NCBI RefSeq assembly: GCF_900129585.1
Contig: NZ_FQWF01000014.1
Coordinates: forward strand, 24,139 to 88,138
From: Flavobacterium micromati
Lineage (GTDB): Bacteria > Bacteroidota > Bacteroidia > Flavobacteriales > Flavobacteriaceae
Direction of reading: 5' to 3'
DNA: 64,000 nt
The position numbers and the translations under genes were made by a program. The first letter of the stretch is position 1. Each line of letters opens with the position of its first letter. The notes below the pieces were generated by a model. The model had not been told where the DNA came from. It made no database searches and was given only the letters and a program-made list of their open reading frames with translations. Below are positions 56,342 through 64,000 of the stretch, one piece after another.

Positions 56342-57690
56342 CGCTTTTTATCTTTTAATAATTGATTGGCTTTAGAGAAATACTGTTCTTTTTTCTTGAA
56401 ATCTCCAAGTCCGTTATAGGCTTCTCCTAATTGAATATTGAAATTTATTTCTAAGTCTAAATTCTCCACTACATAATCCATACCCATTTCTAGAAAGTCC
56501 TTGGCTTTCTTGAATTCTTTCATTTGATTTTTAGCTAATCCGGCATAATAGTAAAACTGAGGTTGTGTTGGGAAAGTATCTACTAATGCAATTGCTTTAC
56601 TAAATACAAAGTCAAATTGCCGTAATTCAGTATGCGCTTGAAGCAAAAGTAAATGTGTTTCAATTGTGTCTCCTAACCCGTTGCTAAGCGATATTTCATA
56701 GTATTTTATGGCATTCTCCCATTGCTTTTTGACATGGAAAAACTTCCCCACTTCTTTAGCTTCATCAACGGTTTTATCGTTTTCAAAATAACCAACAGCT
56801 TTCTGTAAATCAGCACCGTATTGCGGATTGATATCTGTAAATATCAAGAATTCATTTAAAATCCTATGCTTGATTTTAGTGTCTATTTTGGCACTTGCCA
56901 AAACAATATTCATTGCTTTAATGGCTTTTGGCGCATCGTTATTATCCAAATAAGTTTTAAATAAAGTCACTTGAGCCCACTCCGAATTTGGGATTGCTTT
57001 TTCGAGTTTTTGAACAATTTCAAAAGCTTTAGCTTCTTCATTATTTTTCGAATACAAAAAAATCAAGCTTAGATAATTAGACTCCTCGTTTGGGTATTTT
57101 TCTATTTGCGATATTAAATTACTAATCTCAATATTTTGAAATTTACCTTGTGATAGTATTTGACTTTTATACAATTCCCTTCGATCTGTTTTGCCAATAG
57201 TCTCATCAAGTTCTTGGATTAAAACTAATGCTTTTTCAAATTGATTGGTTCCCATGTATAGTGAAGCAAGATCTTCTTTATATTTAGGATCAAATTCAAT
57301 TAATTTATTGATGATGGCTATCCCTTGAGATAAATTTTTAGTTTCATAACTTACGTCGTACATCCCTATCCAAAACCATTTATTTTTAGGATCAATCGCT
57401 GCCGCACTCTCAAAGGAATCATACGCATTTTTATAATCTTTTAATGCCAAATAATTTTTTCCTAATTCAAAAGAAACAGTTGCATCATTTGGTTTTAATT
57501 TACTTGCTTTGTCTAACGCTACTATTGCTTTATCATAATTTTCAATCCCTTTTTGGAGCAAAGATTCATAAAAAAGTTCTTGAAATTGATCTGTATCCAA
57601 CTTGATTTCCTCAGGCTCTACTTGCGCCCATAGCAAAGCCGACTTACTTTGTAAGACTAGAAATAGTATAATAAAAAACTTTTTTTGCAT
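56338..57690 (-). CDS. TPR-repeat protein, exported
   Basis: A 450-residue protein with a signal peptide (ends LLWAQ). At least eight tetratricopeptide-type helix pairs can be seen, such as YDKAIVALDKASKLKPNDAT, DYKNAYDSFESAAAIDPKNK, QWENAIKYYEISLSNGLGDT and EFKKAKDFLEMGMDYVVEN. It is likely a periplasmic scaffold that brings partners together. It is translationally coupled to DUF4292 and 39 bases from the nucleotidyltransferase start. Confidence 0.9.
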   Translation of the reverse strand: MQKKFFIILFLVLQSKSALLWAQVEPEEIKLDTDQFQELFYESLLQKGIENYDKAIVALDKASKLKPNDATVSFELGKNYLALKDYKNAYDSFESAAAIDPKNKWFWIGMYDVSYETKNLSQGIAIINKLIEFDPKYKEDLASLYMGTNQFEKALVLIQELDETIGKTDRRELYKSQILSQGKFQNIEISNLISQIEKYPNEESNYLSLIFLYSKNNEEAKAFEIVQKLEKAIPNSEWAQVTLFKTYLDNNDAPKAIKAMNIVLASAKIDTKIKHRILNEFLIFTDINPQYGADLQKAVGYFENDKTVDEAKEVGKFFHVKKQWENAIKYYEISLSNGLGDTIETHLLLLQAHTELRQFDFVFSKAIALVDTFPTQPQFYYYAGLAKNQMKEFKKAKDFLEMGMDYVVENLDLEINFNIQLGEAYNGLGDFKKKEQYFSKANQLLKDKKR

Positions 57691-57729
57691 AATTTTTTTC
57701 TACTTCAATTAGTGGAGACAAAGTGGGAC

Positions 57730-58740
57730 TTACTCTATAACCGAATAATCTCCAATACTAATACTAGTAAAGTTCCCATTAAAACTGGCGTGATTCCCTA
57801 TCATTGCATTGTCCAAAGTCGCATTTTTTATATGAGAATGCGTTTGAATTAAGCTGTTTGTAATAACACTATTTTGTACAGTACATCCATCTCCCAATGA
57901 AACGTTTGGGCCAACGGTTGAGTTTGTCAAAGTTACATTTTTACCAATATAACAAGGCGGAATGATTGTAGCGTTTTCCAATTTCACATCGTTATCTACT
58001 AAATGTTCGCCGTCATTATGAAGAAAACCTAATAACCTAGAATTAGTTTCTACCGTGACATTTTTATTACCGCAATCCATCCATTCATCAACTTTGCCTG
58101 GGACAAATACCATTCCTTTAGCCATCATTTGCTTGATTCCGTCATTGATTTGGTACTCGCCGCCGTGAATGATGTTGTTGTCTAAAACCAATTGTAGTTC
58201 ATTTTTTAAAACAGCCACATCTTTAAAATAATAGATTCCAATTACAGCAAGATCAGAAACAAATTCGGCTGGTTTTTCTACTAATTCTACAATTTCATTA
58301 GCTTCATTTAATTTCACAACACCAAAAGCCTCGGGTTGATCCACTTGTTTGACCCAGATAACACTATCTGCATTTTTATCTAAATCAAAATCAGCACGTA
58401 TCAGCGTATCAGCATAAGCGATTACTGCTGGTCCGGTCAATGAATCTTTAGCACACATAATGGCATGACCAGTTCCTAGAGCTTCGTTTTGGTAATAAAT
58501 GGTTCCTTTAGCGCCGAGTTTAATTGCAATTGCAATTAATTCTTCTTCTACTTTTGTGCCAAAAGTTTCATGGATGATAAAGGCGACTTCCTCTATGTCT
58601 TGTTGCAAAACTCCTGCAATATCTTCGACCAAACGGTGCACGATTGGCTTACCAGCAATAGGAATTAACGGTTTAGGAATTGTTAAAGTATGTGGGCGAA
58701 GGCGTGATCCACGACCAGCCATTGGGACAATTATTTTCAT
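57730..58740 (-). CDS. Sugar-phosphate nucleotidyltransferase
   Basis: A 336-residue NDP-sugar pyrophosphorylase. The nucleotide loop is at the very start (VPMAGRGSRLRPHTLTIPKP), IIYADTL-type metal Asp is in VIAYADTLIRADF, and VEKP binds the sugar phosphate. Residues about 245-336 are a left-handed beta-helix of hexapeptide repeats (ATIIPPCYIGKNVTLTNSTV). It resembles glucose-1-phosphate thymidylyl/uridylyl transferases, which feed cell-surface polysaccharide synthesis. The exact nucleotide and sugar cannot be read. Confidence 0.92.
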   Translation of the reverse strand: MKIIVPMAGRGSRLRPHTLTIPKPLIPIAGKPIVHRLVEDIAGVLQQDIEEVAFIIHETFGTKVEEELIAIAIKLGAKGTIYYQNEALGTGHAIMCAKDSLTGPAVIAYADTLIRADFDLDKNADSVIWVKQVDQPEAFGVVKLNEANEIVELVEKPAEFVSDLAVIGIYYFKDVAVLKNELQLVLDNNIIHGGEYQINDGIKQMMAKGMVFVPGKVDEWMDCGNKNVTVETNSRLLGFLHNDGEHLVDNDVKLENATIIPPCYIGKNVTLTNSTVGPNVSLGDGCTVQNSVITNSLIQTHSHIKNATLDNAMIGNHASFNGNFTSISIGDYSVIE

Positions 58741-58874
58741 TTATTTTATTTTTTAACCGCAAATTTCACGAAGATTTTCGTAAAGTTTGCAATGATTTTT
58801 ATTATTTTATTTGGCCACAGATTAAACGGATAAAACCGATTACCGAAGATTTTTTATTGAAGTTTCTGGCCTTT

Positions 58875-58938
58875 TAAAACTACTGATTACTGAACACTAA
58901 CAACTGAACACTAACTGCTGCAAACTGAACACTGAGCT
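58875..58938. repeat. Short CTGAACACTAA repeat
   Basis: Four to five loose copies of ACTGAACACTA in 60 bases between dut and the nucleotidyltransferase. A common flavobacterial intergenic pattern; no gene. Confidence 0.55.
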
Positions 58939-59373
58939 CTACTTCACTCCCGTACTACCAAAACCACCTTCTCCTCTATCGGTTTGGGATAACTCTTGTA
59001 CTTCGATCCAATCAGCGCGTTCGTGTTTACCGATGATTAGTTGGGCGATGCGTTCTCCGTTTTGCACGATGAAATCTTGATTGGATAAATTTACTAAAAT
59101 CACACCAATTTCCCCTCGATAATCGGCATCAATTGTTCCTGGCGAGTTAAGCACTGTGATTCCGTTTTTGAAAGCGAGACCGCTTCGTGGTCGCACTTGC
59201 GCTTCGTAGCCTAATGGTAAGGCAATAAAAAGTCCTGTTTTTACAATCGCTCTTTCTAATGGTTTGAGCGTTATTGAAGCAGCAATGTTAGCTCTCAAGT
59301 CCATTCCTGCCGAAGCTATGGTTTCATAGCTAGGCAAGGCATGCGCTGATTTGTTGATGATGTTTATTGTCAT
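58939..59373 (-). CDS. dut: dUTP diphosphatase
   Basis: A 144-residue trimeric dUTPase that turns dUTP into dUMP and keeps uracil out of DNA. All five family motifs can be seen in order: [43 protein letters not shown] and the C-terminal [10 protein letters not shown]. Length is normal. It lies between the nucleotidyltransferase and the flippase genes on the same strand. Confidence 0.97.
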   Translation of the reverse strand: MTINIINKSAHALPSYETIASAGMDLRANIAASITLKPLERAIVKTGLFIALPLGYEAQVRPRSGLAFKNGITVLNSPGTIDADYRGEIGVILVNLSNQDFIVQNGERIAQLIIGKHERADWIEVQELSQTDRGEGGFGSTGVK

Positions 59374-59445
59374 TTTATGTTTTTTGTATGAAACTGTAAA
59401 CGCGTATTTATCTTGTTAGTGATCGCTATTCTATGTGCTAGCCGT

Positions 59446-59595
59446 GATGGAAGTGGAAAGCCTTTTTTTATAAAATTGTATTTTTTCTTGGCTAAAAAGA
59501 GCGACCAGCGGAAGCTCCTTTTTAGACTTAGAAAAAAACAATTTTAGGAAAAAGCTTGAAACGTCCCGAAGCCTCGGGAGCGCGATCAGCTCCTT
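59446..59595. repeat. Flavobacterial intergenic REP-like element, copy 3
   Basis: Starts GTGATGGAAGTGGAAAGCC, then a long hairpin with arms AAAATTGTATTTTTTC-like / GAAAAAAACAATTTT, and ends AAAGCTTGAAACG with GGGAGCGCGATCAGCTCC. Related to 3997-4110 through the GATGGAAGTGGAAA block and general layout. Confidence 0.5.
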
Positions 59596-59607
59596 GAAAT
59601 TAAAATT

Positions 59608-61074
59608 CTAACTCGGTTTTCGTTTTATAATTTTTATTAATATTAATTTTTCGTTGTGGTATATAAAATAAAGAAAAAGCATTAATAACGGGATTCCCAC
59701 GAAATAATTCTCTCGAAAACCGTAAAAAGAAATTGCTGAAAACCCGATGGAAATAAGCAGATACATCCCTATTTTATTGATGTCATACGGAATAGGATAA
59801 TATTTATTGCCAAAATAATAAGAGATTCCCATCATGCTTCCGTAGGCGGCAATCGTTGCAATTGCGGATCCGTAATAACTCAGTGTGGGAATTAGCAAGA
59901 AATTGAGCACTAGTGTTATTATAGCTCCTACTATGGAAATGTAGGCTCCATAATAAGTTTTATCAATCAGTTTGTACCAAACGGAAAGATTAGTGTAAAT
60001 GCCTAAAAAGAAATTTGCCAATATGATCAGCGGTACTACTTTCATGGCCTCCCAATAGGATTGGTCTTGGATCATGATTATTTTTAACACATCGGCGAAA
60101 ACGATTACCGACAGTAAAATGAATGATCCAAATATGACAAAGTATTTAGTGATTGTGGCATACGTTTGTGGTGCATCTTTGCTGTCAGCATGACTAAAAA
60201 AGAAAGGTTCGATTCCTAATGTATAGGCAGTGCGGTACAAGACCATGAATAATCCGAGTTTGTAACAAGCGGAATAAACACCCACCTCAGCAGCAGCAAC
60301 ATTAGGAGGCAATAAGTAGCTTAATAAAATTTTGTCGAATTGCTCGTTGATGGCAAATGCGATTCCAGCAATCATGATGGGCATGCCGTACTTCATCATT
60401 TTTTTCCAAAGAAGGTAATCAAAATGCCATTTAAGCTTTAAATAACTAGGCGAAAGCACTATGAATGTGACTAAGCTCGCTACGATATTAGACACGAAAA
60501 TATATCCTATTTGGAAATCCTCAATATATAAATTGCTTAATAAATGCTCTGGATTTGATTGCGCTATTGCTGGCAATGAAATTAAAAAGAAGATGTTTAG
60601 AAACAAGTTTACGGCTACGTTTCCTATTTTAATAATGGCGTATCGTGTAGGTTGTTGATCGATTCTTAACTTGGAAAACGGAACTATAACTAATGCATCG
60701 AGTACTAAAATCCAAATGGTGTATGTAATATATTGTTCCTCGATTCCTGACCAAAGAGCTAATGTATTTCTAAAAAGTAATGCAATAAATAAAAAGGTAA
60801 GTGAAGTCCAGAAGATCGAAACTGAACTTGTTTCTACTACTGAATTCTTATTAGTTTCCTTATTATAAAATCTAAAAAATGACGTTTCCATTCCGTAAGC
60901 CAGAATGACATTGAAGAAAATCATGTAAGCAAAAATGATCGATACTTTTCCGTACTCGGCTTTTGGAAGTAAATCAGTGTATAATGGCACTAACAAAAAA
61001 CTGAACATCCGCGGAATTACTGTTGCTAATCCGTAAATAGCGGTTTGTTTAAAAAGATTTTTATATAATCCCAA
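59608..61074 (-). CDS. Wzx-type oligosaccharide flippase
   Basis: A 488-residue inner-membrane protein with about 14 helices, of the polysaccharide biosynthesis (MATE-like/MurJ-like) family. FKQTAIYGLATVIPRMFSFL and KYGMPIMIAGIAFAINEQFD are typical. It should move lipid-linked sugars across the inner membrane. With the nucleotidyltransferase at 57.7 kb it fits cell-surface polysaccharide synthesis, though no glycosyltransferase is in this window. Confidence 0.9.
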   Translation of the reverse strand: MGLYKNLFKQTAIYGLATVIPRMFSFLLVPLYTDLLPKAEYGKVSIIFAYMIFFNVILAYGMETSFFRFYNKETNKNSVVETSSVSIFWTSLTFLFIALLFRNTLALWSGIEEQYITYTIWILVLDALVIVPFSKLRIDQQPTRYAIIKIGNVAVNLFLNIFFLISLPAIAQSNPEHLLSNLYIEDFQIGYIFVSNIVASLVTFIVLSPSYLKLKWHFDYLLWKKMMKYGMPIMIAGIAFAINEQFDKILLSYLLPPNVAAAEVGVYSACYKLGLFMVLYRTAYTLGIEPFFFSHADSKDAPQTYATITKYFVIFGSFILLSVIVFADVLKIIMIQDQSYWEAMKVVPLIILANFFLGIYTNLSVWYKLIDKTYYGAYISIVGAIITLVLNFLLIPTLSYYGSAIATIAAYGSMMGISYYFGNKYYPIPYDINKIGMYLLISIGFSAISFYGFRENYFVGIPLLMLFLYFIYHNEKLILIKIIKRKPS

Positions 61075-61174
61075 AATGGTTTTTTATTAAAATTAAAGGT
61101 ACAAAAATAACCATTTCTATCTTTTAAAGGGTCAAAGAGGCTAAATGTTTTGAGAGACTTAGGTGGACTGATTT

Positions 61175-61642
61175 TTAGTTTGAAGTAAACTTCTTTTCAG
61201 TCAGGTTTGTGATTTTGAAATACTGGGTTTTGTCATTGTTCTTATATTCCAAAACGGCTTCATCCCGTTTTAAATCAAAATTAGTTTTTTTTAGAACAGG
61301 TGCTTTGTTTCCGTATTCTTTTTCAGCGTCAGCATCTAAAATAATATCAGTAGTTGTATTGATTTCTTTGAAATGAGCTTCGAACGTAGTTTGAGTTGTT
61401 TCGTCAATTATTGCCGATTGATTGCTAAAGTAAACTTTTTCTAACGTAATGTTTTGCGCCAATGGCTTTTTAAATTCGATGTACAAATGAATTTGGTTTT
61501 CGCTACTCGGTCCACTCTTTTTTTGATAGAAAACCGACTTGATTTCCTGCGGAAATTCGGATTCCAGTTCTTGTTTCATAGCACAGAAAGTTAGGTTAAG
61601 TGTAATTATAAATACCGAAATTATTGTGAAATATTTTTTCAT
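61175..61642 (-). CDS. Small lipoprotein of unknown function
   Basis: A 155-residue lipoprotein (TFC, Cys20). The body is beta-rich (HLYIEFKKPLAQNITLEKVY, VLEYKNNDKTQYFKITNL). No motif recognised. The acetyltransferase gene is 11 bases upstream on the same strand, so both may share a transcript. Confidence 0.7.
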   Translation of the reverse strand: MKKYFTIISVFIITLNLTFCAMKQELESEFPQEIKSVFYQKKSGPSSENQIHLYIEFKKPLAQNITLEKVYFSNQSAIIDETTQTTFEAHFKEINTTTDIILDADAEKEYGNKAPVLKKTNFDLKRDEAVLEYKNNDKTQYFKITNLTEKKFTSN

Positions 61643-61652
61643 TACTATTGAA

Positions 61653-62096
61653 TTAGCTGAGTCCGTTTTCGTTTAAAATCTTAAGAAAGTGAAATCCTTT
61701 AGGCACGTAGCCTTGGTTGAAATAAAAACGATGCGCGGTGAAGTTTCCGGTAAAAGCGTCTAATACGATCATTGTACAGCCCGTTTCTTTGCCTATGATC
61801 TCAATATAATCAGTCATCATTTTGCCAATGCCTTTCATGCGATGCTCCGGATGAACAATAAAATTATCTATTTCCAAGTATTTACCAGACCAGAGTTTAG
61901 TCCCAGACCACAGTCCCGACAGCCCTACACAAACCTCATTTTCAAAAACGGCTATTTGTTTGTAATTATGAGGAATCATATCCGATAGATACGCATCGTA
62001 TTTCTCTAAACTGAAATTAGTATATAAATATTGCATAACGTGGAATTGCGCGAGCATTTCTTGTTTTGTGGTGAGTTCTTTTATTTGTAGTGCCAT
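61653..62096 (-). CDS. GNAT family N-acetyltransferase
   Basis: About 147 residues. The acetyl-CoA site is VHPEHRMKGIGKMM (the R/Q-x-x-G-x-G/A motif) and the C-terminal part has AHRFYFNQGYVPKGFHFLKI. It transfers an acetyl group to a small amine or protein; substrate unknown. ATG 62096 (MALQIKELTTKQEMLAQF) is chosen because the family fold starts there; an in-frame ATG 84 bases upstream gives a hydrophobic unlike leader. A broken copy lies at 63.75 kb. Confidence 0.9.
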   Translation of the reverse strand: MALQIKELTTKQEMLAQFHVMQYLYTNFSLEKYDAYLSDMIPHNYKQIAVFENEVCVGLSGLWSGTKLWSGKYLEIDNFIVHPEHRMKGIGKMMTDYIEIIGKETGCTMIVLDAFTGNFTAHRFYFNQGYVPKGFHFLKILNENGLS

Positions 62097-62370
62097 GTTT
62101 GATTTTAAAAGGGTAAAATTAGATAAAAATTGCTGGGATAGAAAAAGAAAAACGGGAGAACTCATTTTTATCATACGCAACTATTTTTGTAAACAGGATG
62201 CAAATTATTTCCGACCTTTTTTTGAAATATAAAAATTGCTTAAAAACACCTTATGGTAGAAAAGTTTATCGGAATTCACGGAATTCCGATAACAAGTGGT
62301 TGTAAAATAATTCTGAATTATCTAGTTTTGAATTCAGAAATTATAATGTATAATAATTAATACGTGTACA

Positions 62371-63351
62371 ATGGTAAAAATATCAAATTTAATCCCTTCT
62401 CAAAGTGATAGCTTTGTGAGGGGTCTTTTAAAAATAGTTGCAGTATTTGCAGCCTTTTTTATGTATTCCTGCAATGATGACGATGCAGTGCCTGCAACTG
62501 AACGTTTGTTTACAATCCAACTAGGAGATAAAAAGTACAAAGGAATCAATGCATCTGTAGCAGCAATAAAAAATTGTGAAAGACTTTCAATAGCGACTGG
62601 TTATGATAAGCCCGATGGTCATTTTTCTATTAATTTCGATATACTAAAAAACGGAGCTTTGCATAAGGTAACACTAGTTGACTTTACTCGAGGAGGTGAC
62701 AATAATTTTGAAACAGCAGATTTCAACCCTGTTGCATTAATGAAAATTACAAATTTTAAATATGACGAAGCTACAAACTATGTGCATTTTGAATATAGTG
62801 GCGAATTAATTATCGTGCGTAGTGCTTTTGATCCCACAGATAAAATTTCACCTCGATTGAACATTCAAGGTGTGGTTACTATTAAAGACCTTATGGATTA
62901 TGAATGTAAAGCTTTTGTACCCTCAGTACAATTTAAAATTCCTACTATAACATTTACTGGCACGAGAGCTAATGCAACATACGATGCTAGCTTAAATACT
63001 AATCCTTATATACATCGTTTTTATTCAAATAACGGATACCGAGCCATTATTAAATCGAAAGTAGATTTATGGAATCTGGATAAAGGAACCTATACTTTTG
63101 ACCAAAACACCATAGAGAATAGAATTGATCTAGAGCAATACACTGGCATTTTTAGAGCCACTCAATTATTATGGATTCGTACCCAAGATTGGAAAAAATT
63201 CCAAACATCAGGGAGTTATACCATTAAAGAACACTTGATGATAAACGGTCTAAAAGTAACCAAAGGCGAAATGAACTTGCAAGTTTATGATAATGGAGTG
63301 CTGTTACATAGCGTAAGTAATGGCAAATTTGAAGTTTTAGGGTTTAACTAA
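62371..63351 (+). CDS. Lipoprotein of unknown function
   Basis: A 326-residue protein with a lipoprotein-type signal (FAAFFMYSC, Cys34, longer than normal N-terminus). The mature part starts with a polar linker (NDDDAVPATER) and is beta-rich (SINFDILKNGALHKVTLVDF, YVHFEYSGELIIVRSAFDP). No motif is recognised. It stands alone, divergent from the acetyltransferase. Confidence 0.7.
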   Translation: MVKISNLIPSQSDSFVRGLLKIVAVFAAFFMYSCNDDDAVPATERLFTIQLGDKKYKGINASVAAIKNCERLSIATGYDKPDGHFSINFDILKNGALHKVTLVDFTRGGDNNFETADFNPVALMKITNFKYDEATNYVHFEYSGELIIVRSAFDPTDKISPRLNIQGVVTIKDLMDYECKAFVPSVQFKIPTITFTGTRANATYDASLNTNPYIHRFYSNNGYRAIIKSKVDLWNLDKGTYTFDQNTIENRIDLEQYTGIFRATQLLWIRTQDWKKFQTSGSYTIKEHLMINGLKVTKGEMNLQVYDNGVLLHSVSNGKFEVLGFN

Positions 63352-63491
63352 ACAGCGGCTTTGCTTAAAAATATAAGGGTTTCACCGTATAGTCAAGCCC
63401 TTTTTTAAACCATTTTTCGCTCTTGAGTCTTGTAATAACGATGTAAGTGATCATAAATAATTAATTCATAGTGTCGTTGCCGAGAGGTGAA

Positions 63492-63697
63492 TTACCTGTT
63501 GACCATCATGTGGATGTGGCTACTTAAAAAATCCAAAAACGGAATATCTAGTTTTAATGAAATAACTGCAACTACCACTGCAATAGCCGTTTTCTTATCT
63601 TGAATTATTTTAAACAATTCTGGAAAATGATTTTGCGCTTTTCCTGAAACAAAATCATCTATATCTTGTGATTTCCTGTAATGCGCATCCCATTGGT
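63492..63697 (-). pseudogene. Remnant of an unrecognised gene
   Basis: One frame reads DAHYRKSQDIDDFVSGKAQN, HFPELFKIIQDKKTAIAVVV and ends SHIHMMVNR with a stop. It has no start and merges into the acetyltransferase fragment next door. I do not recognise the family. Confidence 0.35.
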
Positions 63698-63746
63698 TTA
63701 TTTAAAACTTTATCGGCGTTGGATTCTCTCTTGAAAGAAAGTTGCA

Positions 63747-63908
63747 AATTATCAATTTCAAGATATTTATCAGACCAGAGTTTAGTTCCTGACCACAATC
63801 CCGACAGCCCTACGCAAACCTTATTGTCAAAAACGGCATTTTGTTTGTAATTATTAGGAATCATATCCGATAGATATGCATCGTATTTCTATAAACTGAA
63901 ATTAGTTT
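63747..63908 (-). pseudogene. Truncated copy of the GNAT acetyltransferase gene
   Basis: The 160 bases match 61859-62024 closely (for example CCCGACAGCCCTAC and ATCATATCCGATAGATA). The encoded MIPNNYKQNAVFDNKVCVGL and SGLWSGTKLWSDKYLEID equal the N-terminal half of the intact protein apart from a few residues. The acetyl-CoA motif and the rest are missing, so it is not functional. Confidence 0.85.
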
Positions 63909-64000
63909 TAGTACATGACAAAAATATATTTTACTGATTACCAGTAAAATAAACGACATTATATTAGGAAAAAAGACCGATGTTTTGTAAATTATAAGAT

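Overview
The window reads as chromosome of a Flavobacterium-like member of the Bacteroidota. Base composition is AT-rich. Promoters fit the Bacteroidota TTTG / TAnnTTTG pattern. Gene content is typical of the group: TonB-dependent receptors, a DUF5689 lipoprotein, GH97 and GH130 enzymes, DUF4292, an EnvC-like peptidase and a PiT-PhoU fusion. All names are from reading the translations; no database search was run.

Layout. 0-3.8 kb (minus strand) is a small accessory cluster: a HigB/HigA toxin-antitoxin pair cut by the window edge, a DUF3761-like peptide, a trypsin-like lipoprotein, a secreted protein and a TIR-domain protein. Two copies of a structured repeat with a terminator separate these into cassette-like blocks. 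4-11 kb holds hflX, then a sugar cluster (Gfo/Idh/MocA oxidoreductase, remains of a collapsed gene, GH130 phosphorylase) facing a GH97 alpha-glucosidase. 11.7-23.4 kb holds secreted proteins, an FKBP isomerase, two MFS transporters, a TonB receptor with a DUF5689 partner, a second Gfo oxidoreductase and an Old Yellow Enzyme. rseP and tRNA-Asn follow.

25.1-34.3 kb is a genomic island at the 3' end of tRNA-Asn. The tRNA 3' end and its terminator are repeated at the far side. It carries a type I restriction-modification system (hsdM, hsdS, hsdR), an HTH/PIN toxin-antitoxin pair set between hsdS and hsdR, and a second toxin-antitoxin pair followed by a SecB-like protein, which resembles a toxin-antitoxin-chaperone module. 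Both island toxin genes appear to be broken by a single in-frame stop codon. No integrase is visible.

34.6-44.7 kb has a large secreted Asp-box protein, then the ruins of an extracellular contractile injection system: a truncated DUF4255 (Pvc16-like) gene fused to a truncated tape-measure gene, an intact peptidoglycan hydrolase, and an AAA+ ATPase (Pvc15-like) whose core has been deleted. A PQQ sugar dehydrogenase and a cytochrome c form the next operon.

44.7-64 kb has a TonB receptor, a deacetylase, a PiT phosphate transporter, an EnvC/DUF4292/TPR/nucleotidyltransferase/dUTPase/flippase run of core genes, and small lipoproteins and acetyltransferases. Two gene-free repeat arrays (44.7-46.2 and 52.9-54.2 kb), 6.8 kb apart, share one hairpin core. 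That hairpin occurs in two sequence versions that differ by base-paired substitutions, so the fold rather than the sequence seems to be conserved.
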